Assembly: GCA_024811115.1 (NCBI GenBank)
Contig: JAKOGH010000721.1
Location: forward strand, 762,956-826,955
Length of the DNA stretch: 64,000 nucleotides
Direction of reading: 5' to 3'
Source: Terana coerulea
Taxonomy: Eukaryota > Basidiomycota > Agaricomycetes > Polyporales > Phanerochaetaceae
Below are positions 48,271-58,800 of this stretch, piece after piece (within the stretch, counting starts at the first letter, position 1; the number at the start of each line of letters is the position of its first letter). Position numbers and translations under genes: made by a program. The notes under the pieces are model-generated. The model did not search any database. It saw only the letters and a list, made by a program, of their open reading frames with translations, and was not told the DNA's origin.

Positions 48271-49441
48271 TTTGGTGAAAGAGCAAGAGGAACTACGAGC
48301 GACCGATCAACGTCACGTACACTCCAGTATGTATATATGCCACTGACCCTCGCCATTCAATCCGTGCGATACGCCATCCTTAGTCAGCTCTGGATTCCGT
48401 TGCACTCCCATGACCTGCCGTCCGGAGCGGCCATACGTTCGTGCTGATTGCTTGACTATTCCGACATTTGCAAGCGGGCTGGGAGCGAGCTCAGCCAGTA
48501 AGGCAGGGAAAGACATAGGCGGAACGCACATCAGTGTGGGGACCGGTTGCGCAATAGGCCATGTGGATGATACAACGTTATCTGGAGGTGGGTAGCGAGC
48601 TTCAGATTTTAGGAGACGGGTGCTCGGCGGGCTACAGCATGCGTCGAAGAACCGAAAGCGATTGTGTGCTATATATTCAAGCCAGACAGTATTCGTGAAG
48701 AAGCTGACTATCGGCCTGAGTCCCAAGCAGGGCGCCTACGAACCACAGGACCTGCCCAAATGGGCGCGAGATCAGATTCCGCCAGCTTTGCCGCCCGCGT
48801 GGCGGATCTCGGAGCGAGGGGTTTCCCTTTTCGTCCACGTCTTTTGTCTCTGCAGTGTCTCGTGCGATGCGTCTGGCAGTCCAGGTCCGCATTTCCACAC
48901 CGCTTTAGCAGCAGAAGCGGTGAAACACAATAAGAGTGAGATCTAATCTGCACGCCATGTCATACCGAAATTTCTAACCGAATGACCCCTCCCAGGATAA
49001 GCAGATGCGAGCCAACCAGGGTGCGAGCATGTCTGCTTGTGCGCTCCGGACATTCTCTAGACGAGTCAGTTTTATCAGTCCAGTCAGTCGGACAATGCAT
49101 TTTGATCCTACCACGGTCTTCAAACCGACACTCGAGATGAGCAGGATCCGTGCACAGGCACAGGCGCTACCCTCTATTGTCGCGGTTTTTACATCCGGTC
49201 TCTAGGCCCTCTGTACGTCTATTGTACGGCGCGCGTGGCCAGTCGATCCTTCTTGTGATCAGTCCGATGTCCGACACAATTAGCATCGCTCAGGAAGGCA
49301 CCCCAGCCGTACACGACCGCTGTAAAAAGGCGCAGTGACCAGCTCATCCTGCAGGCTTTTAGGTCCCGCCCCTTTCTTCCTTTCTTGCCCACCTTTCTGC
49401 TCCATCGCTGCTCGTCGGGCTCTCAGCGCGGGATAGTCACC
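48271..49441. other. Divergent TauD / OPT intergenic region
   Basis: 1.17 kb with no supported gene. The TauD side has a TATA box CATATATAC at 48331-48338, about 65 bases before its start. The OPT side has a TATA-like TGTAAAAAGG near 49320 and a pyrimidine-rich leader. I did not find a clear sulfur-regulator (Cys3/MetR-type) palindrome. Confidence 0.45.
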
Positions 49442-52178
49442 ATGTCTTCTGCCCTACCTACTCTGTCGATCGTTCGCCGACACGCTCCCGACGTCCCAGA
49501 AGATGTGGATGACGTTATGGAGCACTTCAACGATCCCAACTGGGATTACCGCCCTCCCTCTCCGACTCTCTCGACCGAGTCGATTGACCTCGACCGCAAG
49601 GAGAGGGCGCTGGACACCTCGAGCAGGCACTCGGGCTCTGAATACGAGACGGAGTCCAACATCGAGTCCTCGTACGGTAAAACCGCAGTGTCGACGACTT
49701 ACGGCAAGTCAGCGCAATCCAAGTCGCAGCTCTGGTCTTCAGCTGCCAGCGATTTCGATGAGTACGTACCACGGCTTGAGCTGGTATCACCCAGTCTAAC
49801 ACTCCTACAGCGACTCGCCGTACCCCGAAGTCCGTGCAGCGGTTTCAAACCTTGATGACCCCTCGATGCCCGTCAACACATTCCGAGTGTGAGCTTACCT
49901 CTTCTTCACGTTGAACGGTCACCCTTACAGTTGGGTATAGATGGTTCTTGGGCTTGTTGCTTGCTACTGCCGCTGTTGCGATCAACTCCTTTTTGGCTAT
50001 GCGAAGTATGTCTGTTTCCTACGTATGTATCATGTTTGTCGGGCTAATCTGCCGTTTCAGACTTCTCATGGGCATTCAACAACATCGTCGGCCAAATCAT
50101 CACCCTTCCTTTCGGCAAGCTTCTTGCCTTCATCCTGCCCACTACCCGCTTCCGCACCTTTGGGTACACGTGGTCTCTCAACCCCGGACCATTCAACATT
50201 AAGGAGCACACCGTTATTGCCGCCATGATCAACGTTACATGGACGACGCCTTACATTATTTCTGTCTTCATCACGCAGGAAGTCAACTACGCGCAGACCC
50301 TCCCGTACTCGTACAAGATCCTCCTCGGTCTCTCCACCCAGCTCTTCGGCCTTGCCTACGGTGGCATGTTCCGCTCCTTCCTCGTCTGGCCCTCGGCCAT
50401 GATCTACCCCGGTACGCTTGTCAGCTGCAGCTTGATGAACACGCTGCATCGCACCTGGGGCAAGCACGAGAAGAGCCACATCTCGCGCAACAAGATGTTC
50501 ATCATCGTCCTCATCGCCTCCGCCCTCTGGTACTTCGTTCCGGGCTACTTGTTCACCGGTCTCAGCATCTTCTCCTGGGCTTGCTGGATTGCCCCCGAGA
50601 ACCCGGTGGTGAACGTCGTCTTCGGTTCCCTCAGCGGGATGGGAATGGGGCTTCTGACGTTCGACTGGACGATGATCACCATTCCAACAGGCGCCAACTC
50701 GCTGGTCTCACCAGTACGCTTCATCGCTCTTCAAATCAAGGCATGGTACTGACCGGTTTCGTAGTGGTGGGCTCAGTTGAACATTTACATCACCTTCGTC
50801 CTGGTAGCCTGGGTTATCGCGCCCATCATGTACTTCAAGAATGCCGTCTTCGCGAAGTACATGCCCCTGTCGACCACGAATCCGTTCGATAACACAGGCA
50901 TGCCCTACGACGTCTCGCAAGTCATCGCCAACGGAACCTTCAACGAGGAGCTGTACGCCGCGTACTCGCCGATGTTCCTCAGCACGACCAACGCCCTGGC
51001 GTATTCCATGTGCTTCGCCATCTTCCCTGCGACCATGGTTCACACGTTCCGTAAGTCTCAGCGCCGTTATCACATGAGGTATTATACTCATACCACTCCT
51101 ATGTAGTCTGGTACGGCAAGGACATCGTCCGCCAATTCCGCTCCAAGCTGGCTGACAACCGCGACGTCCATGCCCGTCTGATGATGGCCTACCCTGAGGT
51201 GCCGATGTGGTGGTACGGCCTTGTCTTCGTCATCTGCTTTGTCTTCAGCTGCGTCGGCATCGAGATCTTCCCGACCGGCTTCCCCATCTGGGCCCTCGTC
51301 GTTTCACTCCTGCTCATCTTCGTCCTCGTCCTCCCGCTCGGCATCATCCGTGCGGTCACGAACCAGTGGGTCAACATGGGCTTCCTCGCAGAGCTCTTGG
51401 GTGGTTATGTCACCCCAGGATCTCCCGTCGCCTTCATGCTGTTCAAGACGTACCTTGCTGCTACTCCCGAGATGACGTCGAACTACCTGGCCAGCATGAA
51501 GCTCGGCCATTACTTGAAGTGCCCTCCCCGCCTCATGTTCCTCGCCCAGGCGGCCGCGCTTTTCCTGACGACCTTCGTCTCACAGGGCATCACCGACGCC
51601 GTCCTGCGCAACAACGTGGACGCCTGCACCCCGCTATCGCCGAACGGCTTCACCTGCCCCACGAACCAGGTCTTCGTCTCCTCCGCGCTCATTTGGGGCG
51701 TCGTCGGCGCGCCGCGCATCTTCGGCCCCGGGCAGCTGTACCACAACTTCCTGTACATCATCCTCGTCTGCACGCTCCTGCCCATCCCGCTCTACCTCCT
51801 CGCGCGCCGGTACCCGTACTCGCGCTGGCGGTACGTCAACATCCCCGCCGCGCTCTCCTCCGCGATGTGGTTCCCGCCCGCGACGGGCATGCAGTTCACG
51901 AGCTGGTTCATCATCGGCGGCGTCTTCCAGGGCTTCCTGCGCCGCTGCCACTTCCGCTGGTGGATGCGCTACAACTACGTGCTCTCCGCCGCGCTCGACG
52001 CGGGGGTCTCGTTCGGCGCGCTCCTCGTGTTCGTCTGCCTCTACCTCCCCAAGGGTGGCATCACGTTCAACTGGTGGGGCAACACGGTGTGGCAGACTAC
52101 CAACGACGCGATGGGTGCCCCCTTCTGTTCACGCCGCCAAACTCGACCTTCGGGCCTGCGCCTGGGCAGTGGTCATGA
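49442..52178 (+). CDS. Oligopeptide transporter (OPT family)
   Basis: Proton-coupled oligopeptide/glutathione importer of the plasma membrane. The start at 49442 gives an acidic, Ser-rich cytosolic leader (MSSALPTLSIVRRHAPDV, then HFNDPNWDYRPPSPTLS). The OPT signature follows: FGYTWSLNPGPFNIKEHTVI, TWTTPYIISVFITQEVNY, LVWPSAMIYPGTLVSC, GLLTFDWTMI, NPFDNTGMPYDVSQ, FLWYGKDIVRQFRS, VPMWWYGLVFVICF, NMGFLAELLGGYVTPGSPVAFMLFKTY, then PPATGMQFTSWFIIGG and FNWWGNTVWQTTNDA. About 14 hydrophobic segments. Right after GAPF (52117-52126) the expected ending FTPPNSTFGPAPGQWS continues in another frame, to a stop at 52178. Read literally the frame runs to 52365 with an unrelated tail. Confidence 0.88.
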
Positions 52179-52608
52179 AGTGCTCACGCCGCTGCTTGCA
52201 TCTCCAGGGACTGTTTCTTCGCGGTTATGTATTTTTATTCTCTATGTTGTACCCGGTATAGCAGCATTTCCATCATTCACATCCATGCTCTGCGACACAC
52301 CCCTTTCTTGCAATCATCGATCTGGCTTTACTGTATTTGTACTTCGTTCCTCGCTGATTGTGTAGCCTTGCTGGGCCTGTGTACTGCACTTTTCATGTAT
52401 GTACTTCTACGGGGCAAAAAATAGACCTTCGTTGAACATTAACTCCTGCGCGAGTCCGAACAAATAGTGCACGAGAACGCGAGCATGTCTTGTATTCACC
52501 GGCACGAGACTCGGAGTCCGTTCAGTAAAGCGTGACAATCAAGGGTCATGTAGTAACACATGGAGCAACACTAGCGAGAACAAACATACAACACGGAGTA
52601 AAGCGCAT
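52179..52608. other. Intergenic between convergent OPT and PRP19
   Basis: 3' ends of both genes. No gene seen. Confidence 0.4.
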
Positions 52609-54256
52609 TTACGCCGATCCCCAAATCCTCACATCCCTTCCACTGATACCCCAGATCTCCTTGCCGTTGGGGCCATAGGCCAAGTCGATGGCATCAGTCG
52701 CCTCCTCGAAGCGGACGAGCGCCTCCCAGGTCTTGTGCGCGAAGACACGAACACCCTCGTTGCCCGCGACGCTCAGCAGCTGACCGCTGTAGTCGCACAC
52801 AACCTTGTTCGTCTTCCAACTCTCTCCAAGTTTGATGGAATGCGACAGCTTGAGCTTGCGCAAGTCCCAGATCGCGATGGACGACAAAGGAGTCGGGCGC
52901 AAGGAGGTGGTAGCCGTTCTCGGAGAAGCTGAGCGTGTTGACGGTGAAAGGAACGCTCTCTGGCGGGGTCAGAGTCGCAGCGATGGCGCCCGAGCGGACG
53001 TCGTAGATCTGCATGGTGGAGGCGGGTGTGCCGAGGGCAAGGAGCGTGCCGTCGGGGTGCACGCTGAGGGAGGTGAATGGCTCGTCCGACTCAGCTGAGC
53101 GGTAGATCTGCTGGAAGGTGCTGAGGTCGTGCAGTGAGTAGGTACGATCTGTCGAGCCGAGTGCCAGGACCGTAGATGTCGGGTGCACGGCAAGGCCGGT
53201 GATCTCGCCCTTGTGCGTGCGGATAGTGCCTGCAGTTTTGTATTCGCCCGAGGCCTCGTCGTGGGACCACGCCTTTGCGATTTTGTCTGCGCCTCCGGAC
53301 AAGAGAAGCGTCGACTGTCCGTCCGCCTCGCGGAAGGCCACGTGGTTCACCTTCTTGGTATGCGCCTTGAGCGATGCAATGACCTTGTCAGACTCACGGT
53401 CGTACAGCTGCACGACCTTGTCGTTGCCTCCGGTGAGGAACTGGCTGCCGCCCTTGGAGATAGCAAGGGTGGTGATGCCAGCAGGCGAAGACGAGTGCAG
53501 GGAGGGAATGGTATGCTTGGCGGTAAAGGTCTTGACCTCTTCCTGCGTAACGTAGCCCTCGGGAGCCTTGCGCTTCTTGCGGGCGGCAGAAAGCTTCTGG
53601 TGGGTCTCATCAATCTGGGAAAGGATGTTCTCCGGAAGTCCTCCAGCCCTCAGCCGTCTCGGCCATGTCAACGTCGCCAGAACCGTTGGTTGGTGGTGCG
53701 ACCCCCATAGTAGCGGAGACGCTTGCAAGAGCCCTGAGAAAGGTCAACGAAATGCGTTAGTTTCACGTATAGGAAAAACAAAAGAGAGACGGACTCTCGT
53801 GCAGCGTCGCGTTCCCTGAGCAGGCGCGCAACCACCCGGGTAGCGGCATCTTGCATATATAGAGCAACGCTAAGCTCCTGTCTCAAGGAGTTGTTTTGCT
53901 GCTTGAGCTGGTAGGTTTCGAGCATTGTCGCGTCCCACTCGTTCTGCAGTGTCTGCAACAACACGGGAATGGACGTGGCATTGGGCGGGCGTGGAGCAGC
54001 TGTTTTGGGGTCTAACACGCAAATGGTTCGTGTGAGCATCTACCCCCACAAGCAAAGCGTGTTCGCAAACACAAAACATGTACGCACTGGCTTTAATGGT
54101 AATCAAGTCGGACTCCTCCAACTTCTCGCCAGTGATGGGGTCTGTGCCATTCTCGTTGATGTATTTGACAATGAGACTCCGTTCGTAGACTTGCCCTGAC
54201 TTGGCTGACACGACAGGATCCTGAGGAGGCTCCCCTGAGATGGAACAGAAGAACAT
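52609..54256 (-). CDS. PRP19: PRP19 pre-mRNA-processing factor (U-box ubiquitin ligase, WD40)
   Basis: Core of the NineTeen complex, needed for spliceosome activation and also DNA repair. The start at 54256 gives the U-box (MFFCSISGEPPQDPVVSAKSG, VYERSLIVKYI, GTDPITGE). Then come the tetramerising coiled coil (LLQTLQNEWDATMLETYQL), LPENILSQIDETHQKLSAARKKRK, and seven WD40 repeats (ITTLAISKGGSQFLTGGNDK, LLLSGGADKIAKAW, FTSLSVHPDGTLLALG, ending GISGRDVRIWGSA). About 510 residues. At 52886-52888 (AAA, TTT in the coding strand) one extra base separates HLLAPDS from SSIAIWDLRKLK, which are adjacent inside one WD40 repeat of every PRP19. In an essential gene this is most simply a sequence error. 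Confidence 0.92.
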
Positions 54257-54504
54257 GCTTGAGGACAGCGGATGGAGGTGGTGGAGGTGGTGAGCAAACG
54301 CTCTCGTAGGAGTCGAAATTGTTCGTTTCGCGCCTCGTTGAAGCGGTTGATCGTGGGAAGTAAGAGTGTAACAGCTGTGGTAAGTAGACTTATTGACTGT
54401 GCTTTAGGCACTTTCTATGAGCTTCTATTGACATTCGCGCAGGCGCCCATTCACCTACGCCTTTCTTCAGCCCAGCTGCGTGTCACATCGTAAGTCCTGC
54501 TAGT
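54257..54504. promoter_or_regulatory. Divergent PRP19 / SGT2 promoter
   Basis: 248 bases separate the two start codons. No TATA box. Nothing else distinctive seen. Confidence 0.45.
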
Positions 54505-55786
54505 ATGTCTGATAAACAGCGTCTCGTCCTTTCTATCCTCGACTTTCTCAACCAGTCCATTCAGGATGGTACAGTCAAGCAGGACGACCAGGAGAGTCTC
54601 GAGGTTGCCAGTGAGTTATCCCCCACGCCTTAGCGGAATGGAGGCCTAATCCATGGGTCGTAGTCCAATGCATAGGCGAAGCTTTTGGCGTTGACCCCTC
54701 GGATGACACCCAGCGCAATCGCCTTTCGGTGAAGCCTGCGTCTCTGCAGTCAATCTTCGACGTCTTCGTAAAGACCCGCGAGAAGATGGGCTCGTCTGGC
54801 GCAGCCGCACCTGCTGCGTCCACGTCTGTGCCTCCTCAACCCAAGGGCCCTTCGGATGCGGATAAGGCCGAGGCCGAAAAGCTGAAGGCCTCGGGAAATG
54901 CCAAGATGTCAACGAAAGAGTACGACGCAGCGATCGACCTGTACACCCAGGCGATCGCGAAGGACGGCACGAACGCGGTGTACTACTCAAACCGCGCTGC
55001 CGCGTACACGAGCCTGGCAGACCATGCGAACGCTGTAAGCGATGCACAGAAGGCAATTGAGGTTGACCCCTCGTTCGTACGCGCGTACCATCGCCTAGGG
55101 TAGGTTCCACCCTCTCGCATCACTGCCGACGTCCCGCACGAATGGCTTACGATCTTTTGTACTTTCAGACACGCTCACTACTCTCTGAATGACTTCAAGT
55201 CTGCGGCCGACGCTTTCCGCCGTGGCCTGGAGCTCGACCCCTCCAATGCCAACCTGAAGAGCGGGCTTCAGAGCGCAGAGGCCCGCATTCCTCCCGAAGA
55301 GGACGAGGAGCCGCCTGCGCTCGAAGAAGTTGACGCACCGGCAGCTGCAGGCGCTGGTGCTGGAGCGGGGGGATGGGCGGTATGGCCGACATGCTGAGGA
55401 ACATGGGTATGGGCGGCGGCGCTGGTGGCGCTGGTGGTGGCATGCCCGACCTCGGAAGCCTTTTGAACAACCCGATGATGATGCAAATGGCACAGCAGAT
55501 GATGGCGAACGGTGGCATGGAGAGACTGATGTCAAATCCGTCCGTCGCAAACATGGTGCGTGCTGATAGCTTGTCAAGCTTCTCGCTAGAGTACGACAAC
55601 GTATTTACACAACCATTTGTCTGCCCAGATGAACCGGATGCAATCAGGCGGCGGCATGCCTGACATGTCTGAGCTCATGTCTGATCCAGCAATGAGAGAT
55701 ATGTGAGTCAGATATATTTGGGATAAGACTAGTGACTAAATTCTTGCAGCGCAAGCCAATTCGGTGCTGGAGGAGCTGGTCGCTAG
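54505..55786 (+). CDS. SGT2: SGT2/SGTA TPR co-chaperone of tail-anchored proteins
   Basis: Cytosolic co-chaperone that hands tail-anchored proteins to the GET pathway. The start at 54505 gives the dimerisation helix MSDKQRLVLSILDFLNQSIQDG, with CIGEAFGV. The central three-repeat TPR follows: ADKAEAEKLKASGNAKMS, YYSNRAAAYTSLADHANAVSDA, then AHYSLNDFKSAADAFRRGLELDPSN. The C-terminal domain is Met/Gly-rich (GMADMLRNMGMGGG, LLNNPMMMQMAQQMMANGG, MERLMSNPSVANM, LMSDPAMRDI) and binds hydrophobic tails. About 340 residues. At the G6 run 55367-55372 the TPR frame reads GGWAVW, while the conserved Gly/Met domain starts in another frame (GGMGGMADML). One missing G explains it. Confidence 0.9.
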
Positions 55787-56360
55787 TTTGTAGATTACTG
55801 CACGCATCCGAACAATGCGACATATATTGGTGTAGGAGCTTGTCATCTGGGATGGATTTACACAAACCAACATACATACACTAGTCATTTATAAACGCTT
55901 TGTCAAACCAATTGGCAATCATGTTGGGGAAGCGGCATTTTGAGAATTGCATGAACTTGAAGCAATTCGAGCAAGCAGCGGTATCCATTGCTTGGCTGCT
56001 TCTTTATTCCCATGTTCGAGGCTGCCGATTAAAACGATGCTTTGGTGGCGAATACTACACAATCACTGGTACACAGTACTTTTGCTTTGCTGAATGGTTA
56101 GGACTGGTCACTGAAGTTCTGGAGACTCAAGAGTTGATGACGACTTAGAAGTTACAAGTCATTGGTCAATGAGGATTTCCGATCCGCTATATAGCTGGAG
56201 CGTTACAAGTCTAGTATCTACTTCCAGTTCTTACCTTCTTACTGCCATTCTGACTCCTAAGTAATGAGTCAGACTTACAGACTTAGTGAGAACTCAGAAG
56301 ACCCAAAAAATGGAAATATATTACCGATTCAGACGGCGGAAAAATATGTTCTCGGGCGAT
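55787..56360. other. Intergenic between SGT2 and tRNA-Gln
   Basis: No gene supported. AT-rich. A T5 run on the minus strand at 56339-56343 is the likely terminator of tRNA-Gln. Confidence 0.4.
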
Positions 56361-56439
56361 AGGCGCTACCAGGGCTCGAACCTGGGTTTTGGGAATTTGA
56401 AGTCAGAATCCCAAGTGATAACCACTACACTATAGCGCC
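56361..56439 (-). tRNA. tRNA-Gln (anticodon CTG) with a 7-base intron
   Basis: Acceptor GGCGCTA/TAGCGCC, D arm TAGTGTAGTGG, anticodon stem TGGGA/TCCCA, and T arm CCAGG-TTCGAGC-CCTGG. The loop reads TTCTGA, then CTTCAAA, then T. Removing the seven bases after position 37 gives the normal glutamine loop TTCTGAT. Length 79 against the usual 72. Confidence 0.88.
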
Positions 56440-56888
56440 ACTCACCCTCGCCCAGCTCGTGCGTTGTACAATCTGCCCGACGGTAAACCGAACCTTTGTT
56501 TCGACATGAATTTCACTCATCCCTGGCGAGCACATACTTGGTGGCGCGTCGCCAGCACGGACAATTGAGGATGTAGTACATGACCGAATTCAAGGCACCT
56601 GGTGGCGAGGCAACACACGACGAGGCGAATGTGAGATAGCAGATCAGAATTGCGGTCATCTAAAGATCCAGCACCAGTAATACACCTGAAGAATTACATC
56701 ATGTAAATATTAGAGGAAACGGAATTGTACGTGCGGAGTCTGGGAGAGGTCCCGAAGCGGGATGTGCGGCTGCACGGATACCCAATAAACATGGGCATGT
56801 AGAAAGGCGGTGGCGCGGTATATAAATGCACCCGTGCGTCGTCCGCAGATATCAAGGAATAGTTCGTGATAGCGATGGATGTGTCCGT
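56440..56888. other. Intergenic between tRNA-Gln and ammonium transporter
   Basis: No gene seen. Contains the 3' region of the ammonium transporter. Confidence 0.4.
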
Positions 56889-58800
56889 TCATGAAGCAAG
56901 CGTGGATGATAGGCCGTCCCGTCTACCGCGCCCCCTCCTCGACGGGCTTTTCCGAGATGGCGGGCAGCGCGGGCGCGCCGTTGTGCGCATGGTGGTCCAG
57001 GCTGCGGTCGGGCACGCCGTGGCGGTCGCCCCCGCGGGCGGCGGCGTCTCGTCGCCGGACTCGGAGAGCGACGCCTTGCCCTGCGTGCCGCCCGCGGGGC
57101 GCTCGTACGCCGGCGTCCAGTCGCGGAAGTCGCGCCGCACCTCGACGTAGTCCGACACGAACTCGCCGATCTGCACATTCCCACCACGCCGTTAGCACCA
57201 ACGCCATGGAAAGAATGAAAGGGGCAGGGAACACACCTGGGTGTCGTCCATGCCGAGCGCCTCCTCCTCGGGCGACGCGCGCAGGCGGAGGCCCGGGATC
57301 AGGTCGAGGAGCTTCGCGAGCAGCGCGGTGACGACGAACGTGTAGGCGACCGTCGCGCAGATGTACGCGAACTGGATGTACAGCTGCTTGTAGTTGTGGT
57401 TCAGCCAGCCGCCGGGCACGGCGGTGTTCACGCCGTCGAGCGCGATGAGCGTGTTGTCCGCGAAGAGGCCGTTGAAGAAGAGGCCGATGATGCCGCCCAT
57501 AGCGTGTTCGGCGCCCAGATCTACGTGGCCAGCATGAGTAATTAGAAGGTGGTGCGAACGGCGTTGGGCGTACCGAGGGCATCGTCGATGCGGAGCATAA
57601 ACTTCAGCTTCGTGGCGTAGTTGGACACCGCGCCGACAACGACGCCAATGATCACAGACGCCCACAGCGGGACGTAGCCCGAGGTCGGCGTCGCCGCGAC
57701 GAGCCCGCGATCGTGCCGGAACAAAAACCGACCATGGACAGCTTGCGCTCGACGCGGTAGTCGAGGAAGCACCAGACGATGCCGCCGAACGCGGCGGCGA
57801 GCATCGAGTTCCAGACGGCGAGCACGGCGCGCAGGTTCGCGCCGAACGCGGAGCCGCCGTTGAAGCCGAGCCAGCCGAGCCAGAGGATGAAGGTGCCCAT
57901 CGCGACGAGCGAGACGTTGTGCGGCCGGAAGTTGAGCAGCTCGCGTTCCGTGCGGCGCCCGAGCACCCACGAGTACGCGAGGCCGCCGACGCCGCTCCCG
58001 ATCTCGACGGGCCCGCCGCCTGCAGGGCCATGCACCTTCAGCGATCAAAAGGGGGAGAAAGAGACGAGGAGACGGACCTGCGTAGTCGAGCACGCCCCAC
58101 TTGAACGCCCACCCGTTCGGCGACCAGGCCCAGCACGCGAGCGGGCAGTAGACGAGCGTCATCCAGAGGAAGGAGAAGACGAGGGCGGGCATGACGCGCC
58201 CGCGCTCGGCGAGCGCGCCCATGAGGATCGCGACGGTCACGCACGCGAACTCCATCTGGTAGAACGCGTAGAGCAGCTCCGGGACGAGCGGCGAGCCGGG
58301 GCTCGGGTCGGCGAGCACGCGCCGCATGCCGAAGTTGTGCAGGTTCCCGATGAAGCCGTTCGTCGCGGTGGACGAGAAGGCGAGGGAGTAGCCCCAGAAG
58401 TACCACTGGAAGATGCACACCGCGTTGCTCGCCGCGACGATCCAGATCAGGTGCAGCGCGCTCTTCCGCCGGGAGAGGCCGGAGTAGAGGAACGCTGTGG
58501 GGGCGGGGTGATCAGCGTCGTGTAGCAGCAGCAGACAGCATGCGCACCGATGCCAGGGACCATGAACAGCACCAGCGCGCCACAGACGATAATGAACGAC
58601 ACATCTCCGCGGTCGAATCTGCGTGGCAAGATAAGCGTGGGCAGCGTGGACGGCTGTGCTCGGTCACTCACTGGCTCTGGTCAACGGCAGCAGATAGCGA
58701 CTGTAGCACCGGCCCTGATGAAATAGACGTGAGCTGGGCAGCGCAGAGATCATCGGGCGGCTGACTTACTTGATACGTCGCGTCGTGTGAGTGTGTCCAT
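56889..58800 (-). CDS. Ammonium transporter (Mep/Amt), Mep1-type
   Basis: Trimeric plasma-membrane ammonium importer. The start at 58800 gives MDTLTRRDVS, spliced to LQSLSAAVDQSQ, then GDVSFIIVCGALVLFMVPGIAFLYSGLSRRK, FQWYFWGYSLAFS, FAFYQMEFACVT-like YAFYQMEFACVTVA, the Amt signature DYAGGGPVEIGSG, NFRPHNVSLVAMGTFILWLGWLGFNGGS, and AEHAMGGIIGLFFNGLF. The second pore His (AEHAMGG) is present. The first is Glu (PVEIGSG, codon 58003-58005), as in yeast Mep1/Mep3. Four or more short introns. The C-terminal tail has MDDTQIGEFVSDYVEVRRD. At the C5 run 57029-57033 a one-base slip would give a more natural acidic ending (PALPAISEKPVEEGAR, stop 56923). The literal frame ends at 56889. Confidence 0.9.

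Noticed and set aside
51207..52178. 323-codon open frame in a second frame of the OPT gene
   Set aside because: His/Pro/Arg-rich shadow of the biased OPT codons. Only its last 17 or so codons are real, as the shifted end of OPT.
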